Positions 35,345-46,209 of a stretch of DNA of 64,000 nt are shown here, piece by piece. The translations under genes and the position numbers were made by a program. Position 1 is the first letter of the stretch. Every line of letters starts with the position of its first letter. Below the pieces are notes generated by a model, which saw only the letters and a list, made by a program, of their open reading frames with translations, did no database searches and was not told the origin of the DNA. Source of the DNA: Stachybotrys elegans (Eukaryota > Ascomycota > Sordariomycetes > Hypocreales > Stachybotryaceae); NCBI GenBank assembly GCA_020746835.1, contig JAGPNK010000001.1:682001-746000 (forward strand). The letters are read 5' to 3'.

Positions 35345-35599
35345 ATGCCCCGACGCCCTCGATTGCGTCCCCAACTCGGAAAAGTACAGTTCCATAATTA
35401 CCACCATGCTTTCCAATCCATTGCAACGATTCTCCCCTTACAACAGCCTCTCCTCGTCATCCCTAATGTCAAACAACCACGCTCCCCAGAACCACATGCA
35501 CTCCAACGGATTGGATATGCTGGGCCAGAACTCTCACTACGCGCTCCAGCAGCTCCATCAGTATGTCGGCGTCCCCAGCTCAGCAGCCGCCGCCCATGA
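35345..35599 (+). other. Possible overlapping upstream ORF of xlnR
   Basis: An ATG 61 nt before the xlnR ATG opens an 84-codon frame that is out of phase with xlnR and runs 194 nt into its coding region. If the mRNA starts upstream of 35345, scanning ribosomes meet it first, which would lower XlnR translation. The encoded peptide has no family resemblance and is unlikely to be functional itself. Confidence 0.3.
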
Positions 35600-38386
35600 C
35601 CCCAAGCACAGACACCATCCCTACGGTGCGGGGGCTCGATCTGCCTCAACCTCGGGCCCTGTGAGACGGAGAATCAGCAGAGCATGCGACCAGTGCAACC
35701 AGCTCAGGACGAAATGCGACGGCCAGCACCCTTGTGCCCACTGCATAGGTAGCTCCTCAGCCATCTCCTCAATCATTACCATCATCGCAGCAAGCCACTG
35801 ACCTGCATAGAATTCGGCCTGGGATGCGAATACATCCGCGAGAGAAAGAAGCGCGGCAAGGCCTCCCGCAAGGATCTCGCTCAACAGGCTGCTGCACAGG
35901 CTGCTGCCGCCGCTTCTGGACGCAGTGAGAAAAGCTCCGAGCCAGACAAGGCCCAGCCCCTCGAGAAGCAGGGCGACGCCCCGGACGCTGTGCACAAGGC
36001 GCAGCAGCAGACGCATCGTGAACAGAGTAGCTCCATCGACGAGAAGCCGAGCACCATTGGCGATGATGCCATTCCCACACAGCCTACCGAGAGCCTCGAC
36101 GGTCTCGACGACCTGGGCACCCCCGCAGCCCTCGGTCCTCATTCAACCATGGACAGAGGCCACATGAACGGCTCCGCCTCCCTCGATCTCAACGGCTTCG
36201 GCAATGTAGCTCAAGGGTTCGACGGTAGGCCAGGCATGGGAAACCACCTCATGGAGAGCCATCAGCCATACGCCGCCAATCAACCTTCCATGTCCAGCTA
36301 CCCGGACCTAACATACTCTCTACAGAACCAAGGAGCCGCTGCCTACAATGGCAACCCCGTCTTCCGCATGTGCAACAGCCCCCTGAGTGGCTACCACATG
36401 GGAGCAAGTGGAACACCCCAAGGCTGGGGCGTCTCGATGGCTTCACCCCCGGCTCAGTTTGGCGTGCCCGGCCCCCAGTCCAACATTAACCATGGCAACC
36501 TACGGTATCCTGTTCTCGAGCCACTCATTCCTCATCTAGGCAACATCATCCCCATCAACCTTGCATGCGACCTGATTGATCTTTACTTTTCCTCATCCTC
36601 CTCGGCTCAGATGCACCCCATGTCACCCTATGTCCTGGGCTTCGTCTTCCGAAAGAGAGCCTTCCTGCACCCGACCAAGCCGCGACACTGCCAGCCTGCT
36701 CTCCTTGCCAGCATGCTCTGGGTTGCTGCCCAGACCAGTGATGCGCCCTTCATCACCAGTGTTCCATCGGCACGAAGCAAGATCTGCCAGAAGTTGCTCG
36801 AACTCACTGTCGGCTTGCTCAAGCCTCTGATTCACACGTCCTCGAGCGAGGCGTCTCCCGTCATGGGCCCCATTGCGGAGGGCGTCTCTCTCGGTGGGTT
36901 GGGCGTCGCACTCCCGGGTAGCATTAGCATGGAGGCTCTAACGGGAGAGTTTGGGGCTTTCGGTGCCGCCGGTAACCTTGACGACGTCGTCACCTACATC
37001 CATCTCGCTACGGTCGTTTCAGCCAGCGAATACAAAGGAGCAAGCCTTAGGTGGTGGAACGCCGCCTGGTCGCTGGCCCGTGAGCTGAAGCTGGGCCGCG
37101 AACTGCCACCCAACGGACCGCCGATGAACGAAAGAAACGAGATGGACGGCGACGCCAAAGATGAGCATGACTTTTATCGCAATCATCCCGGGTTTGTGAC
37201 GGAGGAAGAGCGTGAGGAGAGACGCCGCATCTGGTGGCTCGTGTACATTGTCGACCGCCACCTGGCCCTCTGCTACAATCGACCCTTGTTCTTCCTCGAC
37301 GTCGAATGCGACGGCCTCTACCAGCCCATGGACGACACAGCGTGGCAGAACGGGGAGTTTGGGCATGGTTACACGACGAGGAACACAGATCCCAATGTGC
37401 TCAGCTCACTGCCCGATGGGGCAAAGGGACAGGAGGAGCGCGTCAGTGGGTTGAGCTTCCAGTGCACCGGGCATAGCATCTTTGGCTACTTCTTGCCGCT
37501 GATGGCCATTCTGGGTGAGATTGTCGACTTGCATCACGCGAAGCACCACCCACGCTTCGGTGTAATCTTTCGTTCCACCCGCGCTTGGGATAAACAGGCT
37601 GCCGAAATATCCAGGCACCTAGAAACTTACGAGCAGAGCCTCAAGGCATTCGAACAGCGACATCTCGCGCGATACAACGAGGAGAAGGGCGACCATAGCT
37701 TGCTCGATACGAGTGAGCTTGGTGTCGACGCCAACACGCCGTCGGTGCACTCGGTGCACACGACAACTTCGAGCCGCATGACGGAGAGCGATATCCAGAC
37801 GCGCATAGTGCTGGCCTACGGGACGCATGTTATGCACGTGCTTCATATTCTCCTTGGCGGCAAGTGGGATCCGATTAATCTCTTTGACGATGAAGATCTC
37901 TGGATCTCCACGGATGGCTTCATCGAGGCCACGAGCCACGCCGTCTCGGCCGCAGAGGCGGTCAACACCATTCTCGAATTTGACCCTGGACTGGAGTTTA
38001 TGCCCTTCTTCTTTGGAATCTACCTGTTGCAGGGTTCCTTCCTACTGCTTCTGATTGCAGACAAGCTGCAGCTGGAGGCTTCTCCCAACGTGGTCAAGGC
38101 CTGTGAAACCATAGTGCGAGCACACGAGGCTTGCGTTGTCACACTCAGCACAGGATATCAGGTAGGCAGGGCCCAGCCCCCCCCCCCCCCCCCTTCTGGG
38201 GAAACACAATGCAGGTTGTTCGGTGGCTGACAGGCAATATAGCGTAATTTCAGCAAGGTTATGCGAAGTGCGCTTGCCCAAGTGAGGGGCCGAGTACCGG
38301 AAGATCTCGGCGAGCAACACCAGCGGCGTCGGGAGCTTCTCGCGTTGTACCGATGGACCGGCGACGGGACCGGCCTGGCGCTATAA
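35406..38386 (+). CDS. xlnR: XlnR/XYR1 xylanolytic and cellulolytic transcriptional activator (945 aa)
   Basis: Zn2Cys6 activator of xylanase, cellulase and D-xylose catabolic genes in filamentous fungi. Exons: 35406-35748, 35811-38161, 38243-38386; total 946 codons, close to the length of Trichoderma XYR1. The zinc cluster has cysteines at 94, 97, 104, 110, 113 and 120, in [18 protein letters not shown]; the sixth is encoded beyond intron 1. Highly conserved segments follow: [50 protein letters not shown] and [17 protein letters not shown]. The last exon encodes the conserved end, [11 protein letters not shown] to [12 protein letters not shown]. Intron 2 carries 17 consecutive C. The start [12 protein letters not shown] matches the family start. 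Regulation by CreA and by the long upstream region is plausible but not shown here. Confidence 0.97.
38177..38193. repeat. C17 homopolymer in xlnR intron 2
   Basis: Seventeen C on the coding strand begin 16 nt into the intron, next to the 5' splice site. The G19 tract in the het-c2 intron is placed similarly. Confidence 0.9.
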
Positions 38387-39918
38387 AGGCGGTGAATAGG
38401 CCGGTCCTGGCGCCAGCGGCGCAAAAGGTTGAATAAATCTTGGGATATGGAATAGGTGAAATGGGTTCTTAGGTATTGCGGCGACTTGGGAGCACCAGAG
38501 GAAAAAGGACGACATCAACATTGCGAACCAAAAGGATTAAGGATTTGGAAGGATGGATATATGGACGTAATGGAGCCACATTGGTATGCGACTTGGTTTG
38601 GCTTGGAGCAGGATTTACTTTCTCTTTTATCTCCCCTCATCTCTGGTATTTTTTATTTTTTTTTGCCCTCTCCTTGTGCTTTTTCTTCTTTGTTTCTTTC
38701 CATCTATCTGCTTAGGGGCACTGTGTCTTGATCTTGTTCGTTTCTTGGATGTTTGATGGCGTCCTGGTGAGCCCGGAGAGGCATCACGAGCGATGGGGTT
38801 TGTGGGAGGGCAACGTGGCGTGGCGGTGATTTGGTTGATATACCATCTGCTATTTACTTTGGTTGGCTGTATGTCTGACTATTTTGTGAACCTTTGACGG
38901 CTTCAAGAAACGAAGAAAAAAAGAAGAAGAAGAAAAAATTACCAATTTTTATTCTCTACTTGCTTACCCTTGAACTGAAGAGATGTTTTGCTGCTGCTTC
39001 CTACAAGTCATGTGTGCACCTGGCCTACCTATTGTCGCACGACATCAATAGAGTGAGCGGGTGGGTCACGACGGGCCGTAGAAGTGCTGGTAGTGTGATT
39101 CAGCAACATAGCGAAAACAACGAACGGATGGAAAGCGAAAGGAGAGAGTGCGCAACTGGGGAGAACGAGAAAATGATTAGTTAATTAAAGGGGGGGGAGG
39201 AAAGTAAACAATACGCGTGAATCACATTGGTCCTTTTTGAATGCATGAATGGGGATGATGCGATACCTCATGGCCGCCCTCTCCCTCTCCCTCTCCCTCT
39301 TCCTCTTCTTCTCTTTTTCTTCTATAAGATGCATGCCTCACACTTCTTCCTACCAAAACTTGTGATTCACCATCTTTCCCCCCCTTCTCCAACATTCTAC
39401 TATTCAGCTTCGTCCGCTACTAACCTTTCCTCGCCCAACCACCACCTCCTTTCCTTCTCTCTCCTCCCGCTCTCAAAAAAAAAAATCACGTCAACGAAAC
39501 CGACTCTGCATCATACGACAGCGTCTCTGACTCCGACTTTTGTTGCTGACGGCAAAGATCAGGTGAGGCAATCACAGTCGTTTCTTTCTTTCTTTCTCTC
39601 GCAGCACATGTTCGGAAATAATGTCATGGTATCATGATGGTGGTTCGTTGGGTGTGCTCAACTCCCCCTCGGCAACCACTCGATTGCCACCATTGTGGCG
39701 TGGCTGTCATTGTGGGATATGGCTACGGCCCTTCGGGTGGTTTCTCCTCTCGATATCTCGTCCTCGCTCCAGCCTCGCACAGCACTTGCATCTACCTTGA
39801 GAGACATAGCTAACTTTCATCGGCGTGCCTTTCCATCCATAGGAGACTCTAGCGATTCCTAACAACACATCTCGACAACTTAGACACGACATTTGAGCTT
39901 CCACGTTACCCGAGAACA
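38387..39918. other. Intergenic region xlnR / bZIP gene
   Basis: The region holds the xlnR 3' end and the promoter and leader of the next gene. It contains T-rich and A-rich stretches, a CCCTCT repeat at about 39277-39300, and several C/T tracts. No gene is supported. Confidence 0.5.
39277..39300. repeat. (CCCTCT)4 microsatellite
   Basis: Four tandem CCCTCT units, continuing into degenerate CTT-rich sequence, in the presumed leader of the bZIP-like gene. Confidence 0.8.
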
Positions 39919-40812
39919 ATGCCAGCTCCAAGCCAAGTCTTTATGACCCAAGAGACTACGACAAGCACCATGGACTCGTCACGGGCCAGGAAGAGGATGA
40001 GGAGGGACGTCGTTGACCCCAGCTATTATACCACATCCAACATCAACGTGAACCCCATGGTCTCTCAAGACGCTTTTTCCATTCAACAACCTCCGTCATC
40101 GCATACTCTATTTGGCCAATCACTACTGTCAAATGTTTCTCTGGGCGGTTATAATCTTCTCGAGGCCCAGCTGCACATCCCTCTGGGCTTGGCGCAGCAT
40201 GAAGAGGCGACACTCCACAGCCTAGTGACCCACGAATTGCAGAACCAGCCCCTTCCTGTCTTGCCGACGTCGACCATCCCCCCTCTGCCGCCGAAGCCGC
40301 GCGCTCAGCCCTGGCATGAATTCCCAAAGGACGTCACCTCAGAAATCAGACGCGACATCGAGGAGAAGAACAATCGGATCGCGGCGCGCAACCAGCGGGT
40401 GGAGCGAGAGCGCAACAACATGGCGGCAAAGAAGAGCCGACAGGTCCGGATCGAGGCTCTCGCCAATTCGCGAACCATGCTGAACAGGCAAGCCGCCGAG
40501 ATCACCTGGCTCCGGCTTCAGGTGCTGCTGCTAGGCGGCTCGCTTGCTAGGTGGGACGATATGCCGGACGAGATCAAGGACGGTATGGTCGAAGATGTTG
40601 GGCGGCGTGTCGACGCCATCGAGACGCGCAACGCCGAGGTGAAGAAGCGCCAAGAGTCGAAGCATCGCGCGGAGAAGGGCCGGAGGCTCAAGAGCATTGA
40701 AGAGGATGCCAACGATGAGAGCGGGGGCCAAGACAGAAGCATGTCGCCGGAATATAAAGAGGCCGTCAGATCACCAAGCATCACCCCTACTGAGAACAGC
40801 CGAGTATGCTGA
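39919..40812 (+). CDS. bZIP-like transcription factor (297 aa), single exon
   Basis: Probable nuclear DNA-binding protein. The basic region near residues 160-176 contains ERNNMAAKKSR, which fits the bZIP signature N-x2-A-A-x2-S-R (N166 or N167 with A169, A170, S173, R174). A heptad-like series follows (ALANSRTMLNRQAAEITWLR), giving L-L-I-V at seven-residue steps, so the zipper is short. The N-terminal half is Ser/Thr/Pro-rich and begins with basic RKRMRRD, a possible nuclear signal. The C-terminus is charged. The first ATG at 39919 gives the longest frame; a second in-frame ATG lies nine codons on. I do not recognise a named family member, and target and role are unknown. Confidence 0.7.
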   Translation: MPAPSQVFMTQETTTSTMDSSRARKRMRRDVVDPSYYTTSNINVNPMVSQDAFSIQQPPSSHTLFGQSLLSNVSLGGYNLLEAQLHIPLGLAQHEEATLHSLVTHELQNQPLPVLPTSTIPPLPPKPRAQPWHEFPKDVTSEIRRDIEEKNNRIAARNQRVERERNNMAAKKSRQVRIEALANSRTMLNRQAAEITWLRLQVLLLGGSLARWDDMPDEIKDGMVEDVGRRVDAIETRNAEVKKRQESKHRAEKGRRLKSIEEDANDESGGQDRSMSPEYKEAVRSPSITPTENSRVC

Positions 40813-41693
40813 TGGGTAGCTGATGCTTCGATGGATTTGGTCTGCTGAGCACACTGTTGCGAGCGAGGTCTGGCTGCCCTTGCTTTCATATCGGCTGGTT
40901 CCAGGCCGCAGCTAACGAGAGGTCCTGGGTAGAAGAAGTGGCGCTGGAAGGAGTTTTGCATTTCTTTTCTTCCTGTGTTCTTTTTTCTTTTCTTCTTTTT
41001 TCTGTTTGTCCTTTCTCCTTTTCTTTTGCGTTCCAGTTTCTCGTCCTTGTCGTTTCGTTGTGTCGTTGGCTATGGGAGGTACAAAGGGAAAAGAAAACTG
41101 GGATCCGGGTGTCTGACATTGGCATTGTTGTTTGTTTTGGAATCGTTTATTGGTTGCATCTCCATGGCCATTGTTGCATTCAACCGAGGTGATGCAAAGG
41201 CCATTTAAAGGGAATTGAATGCTTTCCGGCACCTTGAGTTCGTGCTTCGTGCTGCATGTAGTTCTCGCATGAGGGGGGTCGGGTTGGCTTGCAAGGCAGA
41301 GAACTAGTATTTCGTTCTGACGAGTTGAATTTCATGGTTATGTGAGGCGAGCATTTGCTCGTAGAGTTGCTGCAGGTGACCTGGCTCCAATGAACATTGG
41401 TCGGGAAGGAGCGTGGGCAGATTGGGGAAAGGGGCCGGGTGTCACCTGCCATAGCCTCGCGGCGTTGCTTCGCTTCCAGAAAAATTGCTATTGCATCATC
41501 GGTACTGCTATATTTCAATTCATTTCGTACAACCAGTCACTCATGACTCCCCTTGTTTTAAACCCGAGAAAAGGGACTCTCTGCCAAACGCCTGATATCG
41601 TCATCCCGTTCCCAAACTCCATTAACCGTAACGATGAAATAGCAGGCACGCCTTGGAAGGTATCCAATCCGCACTATATGCACAGCATTGGTT
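40813..41693. other. Convergent intergenic region
   Basis: The 881-bp space lies between the stops of the bZIP-like gene and the membrane-protein gene. It is T/C-rich near 40970-41060 and otherwise unremarkable, and holds the two 3' UTRs. No gene is supported. Confidence 0.5.
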
Positions 41694-42369
41694 CTACACA
41701 GACGCCTGGTTTACAGGCACCTCCTTGTATGTACCACGGTGTTGGTGGTCGGTCACCAAGCTGGTGCCGTTGGAGCGGTGTGTCGCGCTCCAGTAGATCA
41801 TGGCCGCGAAGTTGAACCTGTGAGGCTGACAGTTAGAGCAGGATTCCTCTGTTGACGGGAGCGCCACTCACCAGCCAATGGCTCCCAAGCCAGCCGTGGC
41901 TCCCATGGCACCGACCCAGACCCAATCCATCGTCGCAGGTTCGACGGGGCTTCTCTCCAGAAGGCGGACCCAATGCACCGTCTGCTCGATGCCCCAAGCC
42001 CATCCGACGAGCCACAGGATGTTGATTAATGTAAGAACGATGGTGCTGATCAGGCCGGACCGTTGCGAAGTGAGGAAGTTGGTGTAGAAGGACGTCAAAA
42101 GGATGACAAAGGTAGAAATGGCCTAGAGTTTTACACCCATCAGAAAACCGTCGTGTCTCAATGGGCCAGAGCAGCGGCCGGCTAGTACTTACTGCAGATA
42201 AAAGGACCACCACCGAGTCGTTGCGAAAATCGAAGTCGATGCCCCGATCGTTGTTCTGATAAGGGTTGACGAGAAACAGGTTTAACGCGGCACCGATGGC
42301 GACCAGCAAACAGAGAACCATGATGACAATCCGGACAGCCTTGACCCAGGGAGGAAGAGGGACCGCCAT
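41694..42369 (-). CDS. Four-helix membrane protein, MARVEL-like (183 aa)
   Basis: Small integral membrane protein of unknown function. Exons on the minus strand: 42369-42193, 42122-41872, 41817-41694, summing to 184 codons. Four hydrophobic segments are visible at about residues 10-32 (VRIVIMVLCLLVAIGAAL), 52-73, 84-106 and 125-151. The short hydrophilic C-terminal tail ends in VPVNQASV. The four-helix topology resembles MARVEL-domain proteins of fungal membranes, but no diagnostic motif confirms this. Introns are 54 and 70 nt with good donors GTGAGT and GTAAGT. The start MAVPLPPWVKAVR is the first ATG. It is transcribed in the same direction as guanine deaminase, 1.4 kb away. Confidence 0.75.
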
Positions 42370-43763
42370 TTTGACTGCTGTTTGGATGTGATGTCTTGGG
42401 CTACTACTGCCTGTCGTTGTGAGTGTTTTGCTTTGTTGATGGTGATGGTGATGGCGATGACAGGTTGATCCAATTGACTAACAAGATACAACAGCAGACA
42501 ACAATCACTCAGCCGGACCGTAACATATATAATTCAAGCAGAGGCCGGGTCCCCCCAGGTCTTCTCAGAGTTTTCCATGTTGCTCAGATGCAATTACAGA
42601 CACAGACTTCAGCACAGCCAGCAGGCCGGCCCCATTGGAAGGATTGCCTGAAACCCCGTCTTACAGCCCACAAGGCTGTGTGTGAGGGTTCTCAAAGCTT
42701 GGACGAATGAGCACGTACTGGACCCTTGCTGGCAGCTCGACTGGCCCGCCATAAGGCTTGCTGCAGTGGGTCGTATTTATCTCGTCTTCACTCTCAAAAG
42801 GCCTAGCCAAGCTATCGTTCTATTTTTACACGCCCATCTTCAATCGGCTTCTTCGCTTTCTGGAAATCTCCCTCAAAGCCACGACATGCTACATTCACTT
42901 GGCGTGTCCCGGGTCATCTCCGACAACCACGTTTCCATGCAGCCGATCTATCCTCGACCAGGGCCGCTGAAGGGGGGGGGCAGTGTCAGTATGAGGACAG
43001 TGGGAAGTCGCCCTGGTGCTCGTTGAGTTTCGCTCCGCGTGAGAAGGGCAGTTCGAATCTGGCGCATCGAGCAGCTCGCATGGATGGGCCCTGCAAGCTG
43101 GCGTTGCGGCTCTATGCCGTCAGCCTCGGACACTGCTCGAAACGGCTCCTTGCACCACTTCCTCTGCATAAGCTTGTTATTCAATGGCAATGATCCGCAG
43201 TGATATTATGTCCCACCGCCTCTCAATTGCCTCGAGTTCCTGAGCTTCCTCTTGATGCTCCGAGTCAACCCTCACAAACAGCATCCTTACACCCCCAGTC
43301 GCCCGGAAGACTAAGAGCAAGACCAAGATGGCATCATAGCAGTGAGCTAATGTTAAATAGGAGTTGAGCATCGGTTGGGTATAGTACCCGGCCAACTAAG
43401 ACAAGCCAATATCTGTCGTCTCGCACGGTCCTGCTCCATGTGCTTGCTACTAAGCCACAACAAAGGCACTCACCTTTGATTGAAACAATTGTGGGCCTAG
43501 ACTTGGTATGAGGCTTGAAGAATTGTTCTAGAAATCCTGGGGCACCATCTAGCAGTACGATTGCCAATCATCTTGTCTAGATTCATGTCTACCTTCTTCG
43601 GGATACTCCCAAGTCGACAGCCGTCTTGTCTATCCCTCGCCGCTCGCCTAGATTGCTAAGTTCTAAAGCGTCAATAAAAACAGGAGGAAAGAAGTAACTC
43701 AAGCATATAGAAGAACAAGAACAAGAAAAGCAACCTGCGTTCTGCGTGCTGCATGCTGCACCG
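42370..43763. other. Intergenic region, no firm gene
   Basis: The region lies upstream of the membrane-protein gene and downstream of guanine deaminase. Two short minus-strand frames (43177-43395 and 43334-43567) flank a possible intron but do not join in phase, so I do not call a gene. A G9 run is at 42972-42980. Confidence 0.45.
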
Positions 43764-45249
43764 CTACGCCCTCGAGTGCACCAGCCGGCCCTTGACCCAG
43801 ACCTTCTTAGTGTTGCGGTCATCGCCAGTATACACCCACTTGGGAACAATGTCCTCCCACTTCTCCCATCCAAAGACCTCGAGATTGCCGTGTTCGTCAT
43901 CCTCGCTCATGCCGGCAGCATCTACGCTTCCCAGCCCGATCAGCTGCGCATCCCAGTCCATGCCGACCTCAAACCCACCAACGCGCTTCTCCAGTCCCAC
44001 GCACCGGGCACCTCCGCGCGTACCCAGGTACAGTACTTCTTCCGGCATCAGCTGGCTTCTTTCCAGCTCTTCCGGGGTCGTCTCGGCAGAAGCGCCCAGT
44101 CCAATTGCCAAATGGCGGCTCACCAGGACCGCCTGGCGGGCCGCTTCCAAGATGGACGGGCTATATCCACCGCTCATATCCGTGCCCAGCCCGACGTCGA
44201 TGCCCTTGTCCCAGAGCCACCTCACCCGTGCGACTCCGCTCGTCAGGGCACTGTTGCTGCATGGGCAGTGCGATACCTTGGAACCGCGCCGAGCAATCGT
44301 GGATGCCTCTTCCTCGCTCAGGTGTATCGCGTGCGCCAGGATGGTCCTGTCCGTCAATAAACCACACTCGTCATAGACGTCGGTATACGATTTGGAGTCT
44401 GGGAAAAGCTGGGCCACGAGCTCGATCTCTTTCTTATTCTCCGACACATGCGTTTGTACCGGCAAGCCCATGTCCCGCTGGATGACTGAGAGGCCCGTCA
44501 TCAACTCTGCCGAGCACGTGGGGGCGAAGCGTGGCGTCAAAACGGGCGAGACCATGTCAAAGGTAGGATCGATGGATCTAATGTGCTCAACAGTCTTGAG
44601 GGTGGCTTCCAGCGACTTCTCTGTCGACTCGTCACGGTAGTACTCGGGAGAGATGTCGTGGTTATCCATGCAGACACGACCAATAAAGGCGCGCTGGCCT
44701 AGATCCAGACAAATATCGGCCAGCAAGTTGGTAGCGTCCACGTCAATCGTTGCAAAGTAGCTGGCCATGGTCGTGCCGTGGGCCAGTGTGCGGCGCACGC
44801 AGGCCGTATACACTCGGCGAGCCTTGGCAAGGTCCTTGAGACTCGACTCCAGTGGGAAGGTGTAGGTCTCAAGCCAGTCTAGCAAGGTGGATTTGCCAAA
44901 GATGCCGGCATTTGGGTACTGCGAGGCATGGATATGGGTATCTGTGGAGGGTATTAGCTTGCCCATTGTCTTTCTGTCCCGCAATTAGGCTACTGAACTT
45001 ACCGATGAAGCCAGGGAAGAAGAACTGCCCAGGTTTGCAGGCATGGATTTCAACATCGGATGCGGACCATGCTAGGGACTTGAGGAGAGCTCCCTTGGCC
45101 TGTTCAACGTCCTGGTGGTCTCTCTCGATGCCGACAATCTTGCCATTGCCGTCTACAGCCACGGCCGCGTTGTGGATGTACTCGAGCTCTTGGACACTCT
45201 TGCAGTGAATGAAGGTGCCCAGGAGCAACAAGTTCCCTCGTTCCGGCAT
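43764..45249 (-). CDS. Guanine deaminase (474 aa)
   Basis: Zinc-dependent amidohydrolase that converts guanine to xanthine in purine catabolism (EC 3.5.4.3). Exons on the minus strand: 45249-45003 and 44941-43764, with a 61-nt intron; total 475 codons. Metal-binding and catalytic motifs are DTHIHASQYPN (H85, H87; the Asp codon is split by the intron), PVQTHVSENKKE, TILAHAIHLSEEE and GLGTDMSGG. The length fits eukaryotic guanine deaminases (about 450-490). It ends in HSRA with no organelle signal. The start is the ATG of MPERGNLLLLGTFIH, the usual beta-strand opening of the family. Two GATAA sites lie 170-240 bp upstream, which would fit AreA-type nitrogen control. Confidence 0.93.
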
Positions 45250-46209
45250 GATTATGGCGAGTAGATTGGTGATGGGTAGTAAAGGAGGAGCAGAGAGTTG
45301 ATAGGTATATGGGGCAGAGGCTTTGTTATATAGCCGATGTGCCAGAGCTAGGACGGGGGGAGCTGAGCCAAGCTTCTGCTGTCTTGTTCCCCTATTCCGT
45401 GCTCGAGCGAAAAAATAGATAAAATAAATAAATAAATAAACAAAAAGGCCCTTGTGCAGCGTCAACTTCACCGCCAGCTCTGATAAAGCGCACGTGAGCT
45501 ATGAGGCAGCACAAAGTACAGAGGCGTGTAGGTACGAAGGTCAGTGGTTGGCAGCTGCTGTACGAGGCAAGTTGCTCTTGTTTCCGTCGTAATTGGTGGG
45601 CGGAGCCGAGCTGCGTCGTGGTTCCAGCAAACAAGGAAGGCCCCGCCTAAAGATTGGCAGCCACGAGCCGGTGGTCGCCGCGAGCCGAAGCCGAGGCGGG
45701 CCTTCCTCCCTCACAGTGTACGTCCTACCGTCCTTGGTGGGTGCCAATCAAAACAGTCACCTGCCTGCCACCTTATCTTCATCATACATTTATTTACCTG
45801 TACTTCATAAATGCGACGTAGCTTCCAAGTATGGCAGAATTGATTACAAGTCACAGGTAGGTATCATGATACCCAAGTATTAACGCCATGTATGTGGCGT
45901 GCGTGTGTTTGCTTCATTTTGGTGCTTCTCACATGGCCATTACGAGGAAGGGACGGATTTGTTTTGGTCTCGACAATTTATTGCCTCTAAACTCGAATTA
46001 CAGATCGTATGTGTATCATAACAGTACATAGAAACACCAGAGCCCTTTCCGCATTATGCCGCGTCTTATAACATGCAGCGTCTGGTCAAGGCGGCTGTGT
46101 CTGCTTGCCCTTCCCTTTTCCTTTTCCCCCGTCTTGTTGCTTCTTCCATCATAAAATCAGTCGCCATCTCTATAACATCCTCCACACTCATGGTAGCGCA
46201 TACAACCCC
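45250..46209. other. Intergenic region guanine deaminase / FAS1 3' end
   Basis: The region contains the promoter of guanine deaminase (GATAA at 45418-45422 and 45482-45486), an AAAT repeat at 45421-45440, and the FAS1 3' UTR at the right. No gene is supported. Confidence 0.5.
45421..45440. repeat. (AAAT)n microsatellite
   Basis: Tandem AAAT units about 170-190 bp upstream of the guanine deaminase start. Confidence 0.8.

Larger units (their letters stand above)
27886..35405. other. 7.5-kb gene-empty region upstream of xlnR
   Basis: No reading frame here resembles a known family, and the long frames are low-complexity. Composition is ordinary (not AT-rich), so an RIP-degraded transposon is unlikely. 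From about 32.7 kb onward the plus strand is markedly C/T-rich with short tandem motifs, consistent with an extended promoter and leader for xlnR. The 28-32.6 kb part is of unknown nature. It contains G13 (32140-32152), G15 (32587-32601) and a GT repeat (33245-33260). A long non-coding RNA or species-specific gene cannot be excluded. Confidence 0.5.

Noticed and set aside
43040..43070. B-box-like GTTCGAATC suggesting a tRNA
   Set aside because: No A box at the right distance and no cloverleaf stems could be formed around it.
43177..43567. A possible two-exon minus-strand gene with GTGAGT donor and TTAG acceptor
   Set aside because: The two frames do not join in phase, the in-phase joining stops soon, and there is no family resemblance.
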